A stretch of DNA of 64,000 nt from Leucobacter chironomi DSM 19883 (GTDB lineage: Bacteria > Actinomycetota > Actinomycetes > Actinomycetales > Microbacteriaceae), in contig NZ_ATXU01000005.1 in NCBI RefSeq assembly GCF_000421845.1, positions 1-64,000 on the forward strand, in the 5' to 3' direction. Shown in pieces: positions 28,391 to 36,453 of this stretch. Every line of letters begins with the position of its first letter. Positions within the stretch are counted from its first letter, which is position 1. Under the pieces are notes generated by a model. The model was given only the letters and a program-made list of their open reading frames with translations, was not told the origin of the DNA and searched no databases. Position numbers and translations under genes: made by a program.

Positions 28391-29086
28391 GTGGCCCAGC
28401 ACATCCTGCTCGTCGAGGACGAGGAGTCGATCTCCCGCCCGCTCGCCTTCCTGTTGGAGCGGGAGGGCTACCGGGTGACGGTGGTGGACGACGGCGCCGA
28501 GGCGGTCACCGTGTTCGGCAGCTCGCGCCCCGACCTCGTGCTGCTCGACCTCATGCTGCCCGGCCTGCCCGGTACGGAGGTCTGCCGCGCGATCCGCCTC
28601 ACCTCCCGCGTGCCCGTCATCATGCTCACCGCGAAGGACAGCGAGATCGACATCGTCGTGGGCCTCGAACTCGGTGCCGACGACTACATCACGAAGCCCT
28701 ACTCCACCCGCGAGCTGCTCGCCCGCGTTCGGGCGGCGCTGCGCCGTTCGGGCGCCGGCGAGGAGGATCGCGAGGAGGAGCTCGACGAGATGGTGCTCGA
28801 CGAGCTCGGGATCCGCCTCGACTCGGAGCGCCACGCGGTGACCGTGCGCGGCGAGGAGATCGCGATGCCGCTGCGCGAGTTCGAGCTGCTGGAGATGCTG
28901 ATGCGCCACTCGGGGCGGGTGCTGACGCGCGGTCAGCTGATCGACCGGGTCTGGGGCAGCAACTACTACGGCGACACCAAGACCCTCGACGTGCACATCA
29001 AGCGGATCCGGGCGCGCATCGAGGAGGAGCCCTCCAAACCGACCCTCATCTCGACCGTGCGCGGAGTGGGCTACCGCTTCGGCTGA
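28391..29086 (+). CDS. regX3: OmpR-type phosphate response regulator RegX3/PhoP
   Basis: 231 residues: receiver domain with LVEDEES and phosphoacceptor Asp-53 (LVLLDLMLPG), conserved Lys in ITKPYSTREL, and an OmpR winged helix (MPLREFELLEMLMRHSGRVLTRGQL, then KTLDVHIKRIRARIE). GTG 28391 is chosen because the domain begins directly (AQHILLVEDEE) and AAAGGA lies upstream; the longer open frame overlaps the kinase and is not supported. Only 22 bases separate it from senX3. Confidence 0.95.
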   Translation: MAQHILLVEDEESISRPLAFLLEREGYRVTVVDDGAEAVTVFGSSRPDLVLLDLMLPGLPGTEVCRAIRLTSRVPVIMLTAKDSEIDIVVGLELGADDYITKPYSTRELLARVRAALRRSGAGEEDREEELDEMVLDELGIRLDSERHAVTVRGEEIAMPLREFELLEMLMRHSGRVLTRGQLIDRVWGSNYYGDTKTLDVHIKRIRARIEEEPSKPTLISTVRGVGYRFG

Positions 29087-29089
29087 TCG

Positions 29090-29152
29090 CCCCGCCCTAC
29101 CCCCGCCCTCCCCCACCCTGCCCCTCCCTCCCTCACCCTGCCCCCACCCTGG
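29090..29152. other. C-rich tract, potential G-quadruplex on the minus strand
   Basis: About 63 bases just after the regX3 stop consist almost only of C and T with more than ten runs of three to five C. The opposite strand thus has closely spaced G-runs able to form quadruplexes. No coding content. Confidence 0.6.
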
Positions 29153-29154
29153 TG

Positions 29155-29241
29155 GCGCAGTTCAGGCAGTGGATCGCAGTTCAGACGGAGAAATTCGGCG
29201 AGAACGTCCGCTTGAGCTGCGATCCACTGCCTGAACTGCGC
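29155..29241. repeat. Palindromic REP-like element, family 1, copy C
   Basis: Inverted repeat with 35-bp arms (29155-29189 and 29207-29241, three mismatches) and a 17-base loop. The arm includes CAGTGGATCGCAGTTCAG, shared with the elements near 3.15 and 14.64 kb. It lies between convergent regX3 and lipoprotein genes, just beyond the C-rich tract. Confidence 0.85.
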
Positions 29242-29283
29242 AGGCCTCCGGGGGCAGAGCCGGGGGAAAGTCGCTGATACCGC

Positions 29284-29334
29284 ACGCAGAACGCCCCCGG
29301 ATCTGCCAGAGGCGGATCCGGGGGCGTTCTGCGT
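29284..29334. terminator. Bidirectional hairpin terminator
   Basis: Perfect 20-bp inverted repeat (29284-29303 with 29315-29334, arm ACGCAGAACGCCCCCGGATC) around an 11-base loop, 14 bases from the end of the lipoprotein gene and serving the convergent gap. Confidence 0.8.
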
Positions 29335-29348
29335 GAGGACGAAGTGCG

Positions 29349-29930
29349 CTACTGGGGCTGATCCTCGTCGTTCTCGGCGATGTGCGACTCTGCCGCCTCC
29401 TGCTGCTTGGCGGTCGACTGCTCGGCCTGCTCGCTGGCGCGGCTGAAGTCGGCGGGCAGCACGTAGTCGCGGTACTCGGCCAGCGTGCCGTCGAGCACGG
29501 GGACCTTGTACTCGACCTCGGGGCTGCCGGCGGCCTGGAAGTAGGCGGTGACCGTGGCGCCGGCGGCGAGGCCGGGCAGCGACACGAGCACCGGGGTCTG
29601 CTCACCGTCGGGGTTGCCGAAGCGGGTGTTGCCGGTGGGGATGTCGAACTCGGCGCTGGCGGAGGACGAGCCCGCGCCCACGAAGTTGATGGTGAGCTGC
29701 TGCGTGCTGCCGCTACGGTTGACCGCGCTGAACACCACGTTGAAGTTCTCGCCGGTCTCGTCGGCGACGAGCATGATGTTGCGCACGTCGACGTTCTTGG
29801 TGGAGATGTCGCGGCCGTCGCTGGGAGCGTAGGGCTCGAGGGTGCCCTGGGGTGCGATCAGGCTGCATCCCGTCGCGCCGAGCGCGAGCGCCGCCGCGAG
29901 AGCGATGGACGAGGCGATCCGAATCTTCAA
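29349..29930 (-). CDS. Putative lipoprotein next to carD
   Basis: 193-residue predicted lipoprotein: signal peptide KIRIASSIALAAALALG with a lipobox ending ATGC, then a beta-rich domain and a charged, Gln/Glu-rich C-terminus. I choose TTG 29930 as start because GGAGG lies five bases before it and the signal peptide begins there; an ATG at 29969 would add 13 unlikely residues. The gene commonly accompanies carD in Microbacteriaceae (from memory), but no function is known. Divergent from carD across a DtxR-like box. Confidence 0.8.
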   Translation of the reverse strand: MKIRIASSIALAAALALGATGCSLIAPQGTLEPYAPSDGRDISTKNVDVRNIMLVADETGENFNVVFSAVNRSGSTQQLTINFVGAGSSSASAEFDIPTGNTRFGNPDGEQTPVLVSLPGLAAGATVTAYFQAAGSPEVEYKVPVLDGTLAEYRDYVLPADFSRASEQAEQSTAKQQEAAESHIAENDEDQPQ

Positions 29931-30021
29931 GAGGTCCTCCGAGCGGTGGTTCGATGACATGCGTCGCATACGCGATCACAGTTTGAACTCATCATACCGG
30001 TCCCCGTTTGCCGGACGCAGC

Positions 30022-30040
30022 TTAGGTAAGCCTAACCCAG
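30022..30040. promoter_or_regulatory. DtxR/IdeR-like iron box
   Basis: TTAGGTAAGCCTAACCCAG matches the DtxR/IdeR 19-bp palindrome consensus at about 16 positions. It lies in the divergent region between the lipoprotein gene and carD, directly upstream of TATTCT (30056-30061), a likely carD -10. It could regulate either gene. Confidence 0.6.
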
Positions 30041-30093
30041 AGGTGACGAGTGTGGTATTCTAGTACCCGAACTGCTGTAAAGGAGCCAACTCG

Positions 30094-30579
30094 ATGCAAT
30101 TTGAGGTCGGAGAGACCGTCGTCTTCCCCCACCACGGTGCCGCCAGGATCATCGATGTCAAGAAGCGCAAACTCGGCGGTGAAGAGAAGCTCTTTCTGAA
30201 GCTGCAGGTGGATCAAGGCGATCTCACCATCGAGGTCCCGGCCGAGAACTGCGAACTCGTCGGCGTGCGCGATGTCATCGACAAGGAAGGCCTCGAGCGC
30301 GTGTTCGAGGTGCTGCGCGCCCCCTTCACCGAAGAGCCGACCAACTGGTCGCGCCGCTACAAGGCGAACACCGAGAAGCTCGCCTCGGGCGATGTGATCA
30401 AGGTGTCCGAGGTCGTGCGCGATCTGTGGCGCCGCGACCAGGAGGTGCGCTCGCTCTCCGCCGGCGAGAAGCGCATGCTCGCGAAGGCTCGCCAGATCCT
30501 CGTATCCGAGCTCGCGCTCGCCGAGAAGACCGATGAGGAGAAGGCCTCCGAGGTGCTTGATCAGGTGCTCGCCTCCTGA
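30094..30579 (+). CDS. carD: CarD family RNA-polymerase-binding regulator
   Basis: 161-residue essential global regulator that binds the RNAP beta subunit and stabilises open complexes. The Tudor-like N-terminal RNAP-interaction domain ([19 protein letters not shown]) is followed by the helical DNA-binding domain, including the conserved [17 protein letters not shown] region whose Trp wedges into the -10 fork. AAGGAG lies eight bases before the ATG. It is followed by a terminator and then ispD-ispF, the usual actinobacterial order. Confidence 0.96.
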   Translation: MQFEVGETVVFPHHGAARIIDVKKRKLGGEEKLFLKLQVDQGDLTIEVPAENCELVGVRDVIDKEGLERVFEVLRAPFTEEPTNWSRRYKANTEKLASGDVIKVSEVVRDLWRRDQEVRSLSAGEKRMLAKARQILVSELALAEKTDEEKASEVLDQVLAS

Positions 30580-30609
30580 TCCGCACGCCTCGGGATCCCG
30601 GATCCCCCA

Positions 30610-30644
30610 CGCGAAACGCCCCGCCCCGAGCGGGGCGTTTCGCG
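30610..30644 (+). terminator. Terminator after carD
   Basis: Perfect 14-bp inverted repeat (CGCGAAACGCCCCG, 30610-30623 with 30631-30644), a 7-base loop, then TTT; 30 bases beyond the carD stop. Confidence 0.8.
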
Positions 30645-30779
30645 TTTCCGGGGCTCCCGGCCGGGCTCCGCTCCACCGCGCTCGAAGCGCGCGCCGCGTC
30701 TCGCGCACCGGACTCCCGGGGGCGCGCAGCAGGCGTCCGGGCCCGCGCGGTGTCCGTGCCGGGCGGGTACGCTGGGGCT

Positions 30780-31553
30780 ATGAGCCCCCTCGCGAACGAC
30801 GTGCCCGGATCGACTCCGCACGAGCTGCCGGCCCTGGGCGTCGTGCTCGTCGCTGCGGGGCGCGGCGAACGACTCGGCGCAGGGGCCCCCAAGGCCTTCG
30901 TCGAGCTCCGCGGGCGGGCGCTGCTCGAGTTCGGGATCGGCGTCGTCACCTCCCTGCCCCACCCCGGGCATCTCGTGGTGGTCGCCCCCGAGTCGCACGC
31001 GGCGCATGCCCTCGAGATCGTCGAGCAGGTGCTGCCCGAGGGATCCTCCTGGGACGTCTCGGTGGTGCCCGGCGGTCGCGAGCGCCACGAGTCGGTGCGG
31101 TTCGGACTCGACGCGCTGCCCGAGAGCGTCGAGGCGGTGCTCGTGCACGACGCCGCCCGCCCCTTCGCGAGCGCCGCACTGTTCGAGCGGGTGATCGCCG
31201 AGGTGCGGCGCACCGGTGACGCGGTGGTGCCGGCGCTGCCGGTGGTCGACACGCTCAAACGCGTCGACGCCGCGGGGGTCGTGCACGAGACGGTGGACCG
31301 CGCGCCCCTCGTGGCCGTGCAGACCCCTCAGGGCTTCGTGCGCGAGACCCTCGCAGCCGCGCACGCCACCGCGCAGTTGCAGCACGAGGGCGGCCTCCCC
31401 ACCGACGACGCCGAGGTCGTGCAGCGCGCCGGGGCACTGGTGCGGACCGTGCCTGGCGAGCAGCGCGCCCACAAGCTGACCACGCCGGCCGACCTGGCGA
31501 TCCTCGAGCATTTCCTCACCGCCAACCTGCTCGGTCTGGAGGCTGAGGCGTGA
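30780..31553 (+). CDS. ispD: 2-C-methyl-D-erythritol 4-phosphate cytidylyltransferase
   Basis: Third step of the MEP isoprenoid pathway: makes CDP-methylerythritol from MEP and CTP. 257 residues with nucleotide-binding LVAAGRGERLGAGAPKAF, GGRERHESVRFGLDAL, VLVHDAARPF and QTPQGFVRETL. ATG 30780 is preferred; a GTG at 30750 would add ten residues. A TACGCT hexamer nine bases upstream suggests a leaderless mRNA. It overlaps ispF by four bases (GTGA). Confidence 0.95.
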   Translation: MSPLANDVPGSTPHELPALGVVLVAAGRGERLGAGAPKAFVELRGRALLEFGIGVVTSLPHPGHLVVVAPESHAAHALEIVEQVLPEGSSWDVSVVPGGRERHESVRFGLDALPESVEAVLVHDAARPFASAALFERVIAEVRRTGDAVVPALPVVDTLKRVDAAGVVHETVDRAPLVAVQTPQGFVRETLAAAHATAQLQHEGGLPTDDAEVVQRAGALVRTVPGEQRAHKLTTPADLAILEHFLTANLLGLEAEA

Positions 31554-32056
31554 GCGCCCCCGCGGAAGCCGCGCACCCCGCCGTTCCGCAGATCCGGGTG
31601 GGCACCGGCTTCGACGTGCACGCCTACGACGCGGGATCGCCCCTGCGCCTGGCCGGCCTCGACTGGCCGGGCGAGACCGGCCTGTCGGGTCACAGCGACG
31701 GCGACGCCGTCTGCCACGCCGTGGTCGACGCGCTGCTCTCGGCGGCGGGCCTCGGCGACATCGGCGGTCTCGTGGGAGTCGATCAGCCCGAGACCGAGGG
31801 CGCGGCGAGCACCGGATTCGTGCGTCTGGCGCTCGCACGCTTGAACGCGCACGGCTGGCGGCCGGTCAACGTGTCGGTGCAGATCGTGGGCAACCGGCCG
31901 AAGTTCTCACCGCGCCGCGACGAGGCGCAGCGGATCATGAGCGACCTCGTCGGTGCTCCGGTGAGCCTCGGTGCCACCACCACCGACCACCTCGGCTTCA
32001 CCGGCCGCGGCGAAGGCCTCGCGGCGATCGCGACCGCCCTCATCGCGCGAGCCTGA
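31550..32056 (+). CDS. ispF: 2-C-methyl-D-erythritol 2,4-cyclodiphosphate synthase
   Basis: Fifth MEP-pathway step, forming the cyclic diphosphate. 168 residues with the metal-binding GTGFDVHAYDAG, LSGHSDGDAVCHAVVDALLSAAGLGDIG, RPKFSPRRDEAQRIMS and TTTDHLGFTGRGEGLAAIA motifs. The GTG start overlaps the ispD stop. Convergent with purM. Confidence 0.96.
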   Translation: MSAPAEAAHPAVPQIRVGTGFDVHAYDAGSPLRLAGLDWPGETGLSGHSDGDAVCHAVVDALLSAAGLGDIGGLVGVDQPETEGAASTGFVRLALARLNAHGWRPVNVSVQIVGNRPKFSPRRDEAQRIMSDLVGAPVSLGATTTDHLGFTGRGEGLAAIATALIARA

Positions 32057-32163
32057 CCGGCTGGGCCGATCCGTCCGGAAGGCTGGGCCGGTGCGGCCGG
32101 AAGCCTGTGGCGGTGCGGCCGCCCCCGACCAGCCCGGCCGCCCAGGCCGGCGCGCCGCGGCGC

Positions 32164-33273
32164 TCAGCCCGCGTAGCCGCCCACGAGGCGCACCGCGCCC
32201 CCGTCGACGCCCTTCGCGCCCTGCTCGAAGCCGGCGAAGTCGCGCGCCGACGTCGAGACCGTGCCCGCGACCCAGGTGTCGAGTCCCTCCGCGGTGAGCG
32301 CCGCAGCGACCTGCGGGGCGCGATCCGCGGCCACCACCGCGAACATGCCGATGCCGAGGTTCCAGGCGCCCTCGAGCGATTCGAGCGTGTGACCGCCCAG
32401 CTCAGCGAGGTGGCGGAAGACGGGCAGCGGCGACCACGAGGCGCGATCCACCTCGACCCACGCACCCTGCGGCAGAACGCGCGCCAGGTTCGCCGCGATA
32501 CCGCCGCCGGTGACGTGGCTCAGCACGTGGATCGCGCCGTCGAGCGAGGGGTCGTCGAGCACGCGCAGCAGCGGAGCCGTGTACAGCGCGGTGGGCGTGA
32601 GCAGGGCCTCGCCGTAGCTCGCCCCCAGATCGTCGCTGCGGTCGCCGTAGCCGATGCCGCGCTCCGAGAGGATGTGCCGCACGAGCGAGAAGCCGTTGGA
32701 GTGCAGCCCCGATGCCGCCATCGCGAGCACCACGTCGCCGTGCTGCACGAGCGCCGGCTGCAGCATGCGGTCGGCCTCGACCACGCCCGTCGCCGCACCC
32801 GCCACGTCGTAGTCGTCGGGGCCGAGGAGACCCGGGTGCTCCGCGGTCTCGCCGCCGACGAGGGCCGTGCCGGTGGCCTCGCAGGCCTCGGCGATGCCGC
32901 GCACGATGTCGGCGATGCGCTGCGGCACCACCTTGCCGCAGGCGATGTAGTCGGTCATGAAGAGCGGCTTCGCGCCGACCACCACGATGTCGTCGACGAC
33001 CATCGCGACGAGATCCTGGCCGATCGTGTCGTGCTTGTCGATGGCCTGCGCGATGGCCACCTTCGTGCCGACGCCGTCGGTCGACGAGGCGAGCAGCGGC
33101 CGCTTGTAGCCGAGCAGGGCGCTCGCGTCGAACATGCCGGCGAAACCGCCGACGCCGCCCAGCACCTCGGGGCCGTGCGTGCGGCCCACCGCGGACTTCA
33201 TCAGTTCGACGGCGAGGTCGCCCGCCGCGGTATCGACTCCGGACTGGGCATAGATCGACGCGTTTTCGCTCAC
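32164..33273 (-). CDS. purM: Phosphoribosylformylglycinamidine cyclo-ligase (AIR synthetase)
   Basis: Fifth purine step, closing the imidazole ring of AIR using ATP. 369 residues: N-terminal IYAQSGVDTAAGDLAVELMK, ATP/substrate motif STDGVGTKVAIAQ, GGETAEHPG and HVTGGGIAANLARVLP. The GTG at 33273 (SENASIYAQ) matches family starts; the frame stays open far upstream only because it is antisense to purF. Divergent from purF. Confidence 0.95.
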   Translation of the reverse strand: MSENASIYAQSGVDTAAGDLAVELMKSAVGRTHGPEVLGGVGGFAGMFDASALLGYKRPLLASSTDGVGTKVAIAQAIDKHDTIGQDLVAMVVDDIVVVGAKPLFMTDYIACGKVVPQRIADIVRGIAEACEATGTALVGGETAEHPGLLGPDDYDVAGAATGVVEADRMLQPALVQHGDVVLAMAASGLHSNGFSLVRHILSERGIGYGDRSDDLGASYGEALLTPTALYTAPLLRVLDDPSLDGAIHVLSHVTGGGIAANLARVLPQGAWVEVDRASWSPLPVFRHLAELGGHTLESLEGAWNLGIGMFAVVAADRAPQVAAALTAEGLDTWVAGTVSTSARDFAGFEQGAKGVDGGAVRLVGGYAG

Positions 33274-33396
33274 CCCACCAGCGTACCGTGCCCCGCGGCG
33301 GCATCGGCGAGGGCCTCGCGCACACAGCGGCATGTGGGACACTAGACCCTGCGTCTGTCTGACGTCCCATCGCATCCCAGGGAGCATCACACCAGC

Positions 33397-34857
33397 ATGT
33401 GCGGCATCGTCGGTATCGTCTCGCAAGAACCGGTCAACCAGCAGGTCTACGACAGCCTCCTGCTCCTGCAGCACCGCGGCCAGGACTCGACGGGCATCGC
33501 CACGCTCGACGGCGACTTCTTCCACGCGGTGAAGGCGAAGGGGCAGGTGCGCGAGGCCTACCGCACGCGCGACATGCGCACGCTGAAGGGCAACATCGGC
33601 CTGGGGCACGTGCGCTACGCCACCCGGGGCTCGGCAGCGGCAGAAGAGGAGGCGCAGCCCTTCTACGTGGGCGCCCCGTACGGCATCATCCTGGTGCACA
33701 ACGGCAACCTCACGAACACCCGTGAACTCACCGCCGAGCTCTACAACGTCGACCGCCGCCACCTCAACACGCACTCCGACACCGAGCTGCTGCTCAACGT
33801 GCTCGCGAACGAGCTGCAGGCCGGCATCGCGGGCCTCTCGCTCGACGCGGATCAAGTCTTCGAGGCCGTCTCCCGCGTGTACCAGCGCGTGGAGGGCTCC
33901 TACGCCACCATCGCGCTCATCGCGGGCTACGGCCTGCTGGCCTTCCGCGACCCGAACGGCATCCGTCCGCTCGTGCTCGGCCGCCGCACCGCCGCCTCCG
34001 GGGCGGACGAGTGGGTCGTCGCCTCCGAGTCGCTGGTGCTCGAGTCGGGCGGCTACGAGGTCGTGCGCGACGTCGAGCCGGGCGAGGCGATCCTCATCTC
34101 CCCCGACGGCACGATGGAGTCGCGCCAGTGCGCGGCGCAGACCCGCCTCGTGCCCTGCGCCTTCGAGTACATCTACCTCGCCCGGCCCGACTCGGTGCTC
34201 GACGGCATCGCGGTGTACGACGCGCGACTGCGTCTCGGCGACGTGCTCGCCGAGGAGATCGCCGAGCAGCTGCCCGACGTCGACATCGACGTGGTCATGC
34301 CGATCCCCGATTCCGCGCGCCCCAGCGCCATGCAGGTCGCGCAGAAGCTCGGCATCGAGTACCGCGAGGGCTTCTTCAAGAACCGCTACGTCGGCCGCAC
34401 CTTCATCATGCCCGGCCAGGCCGTGCGCAAGAAGAGCGTGCGCCAGAAGCTCAACGCGATGAGCATCGAGTTCAAGGGCAAGAACGTGCTCATCGTCGAC
34501 GACTCGATCGTGCGCGGCACCACCTCGCGCGAGATCGTCGAGATGGCCCGCGCCGCCGGCGCGAAGTCGGTCATCTTCGCCTCGGCTGCTCCCCCCGTGG
34601 TGTTCCCGCACGTCTACGGCATCAACATGCCCTCGCGCGGCGAGCTGATCGCGCACGGCCGCAGCTCCGAGGAGATCGCAGCCGAGCTGGGCGCCGACCA
34701 CCTCATCTACATGAGCGTCGAGGGCATGAACCGCGCCATCATGCAGGGCCAGGATCGCGTGACCGAGCTCGAGCAGAGCTGCTTCACCGGCGAGTACATC
34801 GCGGGCAACGTCGACGCCGAGTATCTTGCCTGGGTCGAGGCGACGCAGGAGAGCTGA
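33397..34857 (+). CDS. purF: Amidophosphoribosyltransferase
   Basis: Commits PRPP to purine synthesis. 486 residues: class II glutamine amidotransferase domain starting MCGIVGIV (Cys-2 nucleophile after Met removal, no propeptide), LLQHRGQDSTGIA, and a C-terminal PRTase domain with the PRPP loop VLIVDDSIVRGTTSREI. A TAGACC hexamer (33343-33348) may be the -10. Divergent from purM; ends at a strong hairpin. Confidence 0.96.
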   Translation: MCGIVGIVSQEPVNQQVYDSLLLLQHRGQDSTGIATLDGDFFHAVKAKGQVREAYRTRDMRTLKGNIGLGHVRYATRGSAAAEEEAQPFYVGAPYGIILVHNGNLTNTRELTAELYNVDRRHLNTHSDTELLLNVLANELQAGIAGLSLDADQVFEAVSRVYQRVEGSYATIALIAGYGLLAFRDPNGIRPLVLGRRTAASGADEWVVASESLVLESGGYEVVRDVEPGEAILISPDGTMESRQCAAQTRLVPCAFEYIYLARPDSVLDGIAVYDARLRLGDVLAEEIAEQLPDVDIDVVMPIPDSARPSAMQVAQKLGIEYREGFFKNRYVGRTFIMPGQAVRKKSVRQKLNAMSIEFKGKNVLIVDDSIVRGTTSREIVEMARAAGAKSVIFASAAPPVVFPHVYGINMPSRGELIAHGRSSEEIAAELGADHLIYMSVEGMNRAIMQGQDRVTELEQSCFTGEYIAGNVDAEYLAWVEATQES

Positions 34858-34880
34858 GGGCCGGCACCCCGAACGACGAC

Positions 34881-34915
34881 AGCGGGGGCCGCGCTCAGTG
34901 AGCGCGGCCCCCGCT
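34881..34915. terminator. Bidirectional terminator between purF and tatA
   Basis: 17-bp perfect inverted repeat (AGCGGGGGCCGCGCTCA, 34881-34897 with 34899-34915) with a minimal loop, in a convergent gap. Confidence 0.8.
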
Positions 34916-34935
34916 GCGGTGTTTCGGAGTGACGG

Positions 34936-35208
34936 TTACGGCTTGTCGCCAGGAGCGCCGTCGCCGGTCTCCCGCGACTCGGGACGCGCGGTGTCGGTGC
35001 GCCCGGCCTCGCTGCTCGGCGCCTCAGGGGCGACGTCGCTGCGCTTGGCCGTGCCGGCTTCGGCATCGTCGTTGCGCACTTCCTTCTTGAGGATGCGCAT
35101 CGACTGGCCCAGGCTCTTCGCCAGCCCCGGCAGCTTCGGCGCACCGAAGAGCAGCAGCACGATGAAGAGGATGACCACCAGGGTGGGGCCGTTGAGGTTG
35201 CCGAGCAT
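34936..35208 (-). CDS. tatA: Sec-independent translocase subunit TatA/E family, copy 1
   Basis: 90 residues: one membrane helix (LVVILFIVLLLFGAPKLPGL, with the family FG-x-x-KLP hinge), an amphipathic helix (AKSLGQSMRILKKEVR) and a disordered polar tail. Forms the pore component that exports folded twin-arginine substrates. Residues about 10-48 are identical to the neighbouring copy, and the DNA of that stretch differs at one base in 110. The tails diverge completely. Confidence 0.93.
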   Translation of the reverse strand: MLGNLNGPTLVVILFIVLLLFGAPKLPGLAKSLGQSMRILKKEVRNDDAEAGTAKRSDVAPEAPSSEAGRTDTARPESRETGDGAPGDKP

Positions 35209-35474
35209 GCTGGAGGACTCCGATCGTCAGGGTCAGATCATTATGGCAGGTCGGGGCGCTGAGGCGCCGCTTCCTGCGCTGCGGCCGGAGCAGCGGTCGC
35301 GACCTGAGCCGCGGGGACGGCGGGCGCCTCCGCAACGGTGTCGGCGCGAGGAGCGGCCTCGACGTCGTCGTTGCGCACTTCCTTCTTGAGGATGCGCATC
35401 GACTGGCCCAGGCTCTTCGCCAGCCCCGGCAGCTTCGGCGCACCGAAGAGCAGCAGCACAATGAAGAGGATGAC
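35066..35474. repeat. Direct repeat of 110 bp between the two tatA copies
   Basis: 35066-35175 and 35365-35474 are identical except one base (G versus A). They cover the membrane and amphipathic helices of both genes. Confidence 0.9.
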
Positions 35475-35507
35475 GACGAGGTGCGCTCCACCCAGGTTTC
35501 CAAGCAT
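35241..35507 (-). CDS. tatA: Sec-independent translocase subunit TatA/E family, copy 2
   Basis: 88 residues with the same helix-hinge-amphipathic core as the downstream copy (MLGNLGGAHLVVILFIVLLL) and an unrelated Ala/Pro-rich tail. GGAG lies eight bases before the ATG. The two genes are 32 bases apart on the same strand and probably co-transcribed. One may act as TatA and the other as a TatE-like reserve, or both may mix in the same pore. Confidence 0.92.
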   Translation of the reverse strand: MLGNLGGAHLVVILFIVLLLFGAPKLPGLAKSLGQSMRILKKEVRNDDVEAAPRADTVAEAPAVPAAQVATAAPAAAQEAAPQRPDLP

Positions 35508-35539
35508 CGGATGAACTCCGTTCGTGAGTGATGGGGCGA

Positions 35540-35935
35540 TTATCGCACGTCGCGCTGAATGGCGACACCGACCCCGCTGCCGCGCTTCGCGAGGAATCCG
35601 AGGACGATCGAGAAGAGCCCGGCGATGCCGAGGCCGATGGCGCCGCCGATGATCGCGCTGATGCCGACGGCCTGCCCCATCGTGTACTCGGCGTCTTCGG
35701 GAACGGGGAAGAGCAGGCAGGCGAGCATCGCCACGATCGCGCCGAGCACGGCGCCGCCGATGAGCACACGCCCGTAGCGCACGGTGCGCTGCAGCACCAC
35801 CTCGTGCTCCGTCTCCTCGATCACGGGAACGTGCGGTTCGAGGGCGTCTTCGACGGGGGCCGGTGCGGCCTCTGCGGTTTCGGGTTCGACGGCGGCGCGC
35901 TGCGGCTGCTCGCCCGCGGCATCGGGAGTGCTCAT
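35540..35935 (-). CDS. Conserved small membrane protein
   Basis: 131 residues. Residues 1-50 are acidic, Pro/Ala/Glu-rich and likely cytoplasmic; two membrane segments follow (about 56-76 and 87-115), then a short basic end. I recognise no function. It is 32 bases upstream of the tatA pair on the same strand. Confidence 0.8.
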   Translation of the reverse strand: MSTPDAAGEQPQRAAVEPETAEAAPAPVEDALEPHVPVIEETEHEVVLQRTVRYGRVLIGGAVLGAIVAMLACLLFPVPEDAEYTMGQAVGISAIIGGAIGLGIAGLFSIVLGFLAKRGSGVGVAIQRDVR

Positions 35936-36057
35936 GCCTCTATTGTCGCAGCCTGCGTCTGTGCGTCGGCTCCGACGCCGGTGCGAGACCGCCGTGCGCG
36001 GGCGGCCGGGTTCGCCGGTCGCGCGGGCCGGTCACGCGAGCGCATCGCGCGGGCCGG

Positions 36058-36411
36058 TCACGCGAGCGGGAGCAGCCCGTGAAGGTCGGCTCGGGATCCC
36101 GAGGCCACGACCCGCGCGGCGCCGAGAGCGGTCTCCCAGTCGAGCTCGCCCGTCGCGAGGGCGATCCAGGTCGCCGGATCGGTCTCGATGACATTGGGCG
36201 GGGTGCCCCTCGTGTGGCGGGGACCGGCGACGCACTGCGTGGCACCGAACGGCGGCACCCTCACCTCGACCGAGTTGCCCGGCGCCCGCTCGGCGAGCTC
36301 CTCGAGCAGGTAGCGCACCGCGGTCGCGAGCACGGTGCGGGCGTCGGCTCCGGCCCGCACTGCGGCGAGCGCGGCCCGCCCGTCCTCGATCGACACCTTC
36401 CGCTTCGCCAC
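36058..36411 (-). CDS. Sterol carrier-family small protein
   Basis: 117 residues resembling a sterol-carrier-like family seen beside purD in Microbacteriaceae (recognised from memory, moderate certainty). The core is [40 protein letters not shown] split over about 55-95, the Trp-containing end typical of maleylpyruvate-isomerase/SCP-like folds. GTG 36411 fits the family start ([11 protein letters not shown]). It is divergent from purD across 42 bases. Confidence 0.75.
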   Translation of the reverse strand: MAKRKVSIEDGRAALAAVRAGADARTVLATAVRYLLEELAERAPGNSVEVRVPPFGATQCVAGPRHTRGTPPNVIETDPATWIALATGELDWETALGAARVVASGSRADLHGLLPLA

Positions 36412-36453
36412 GCGTCCCACTGTACCGGCGCACCACCCCACTATCCTGGAACG

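Noticed and set aside
32164..34701. 845-residue version of PurM
   Set aside because: The upstream 476 codons are antisense to purF; PurM homology begins at the GTG at 33273.
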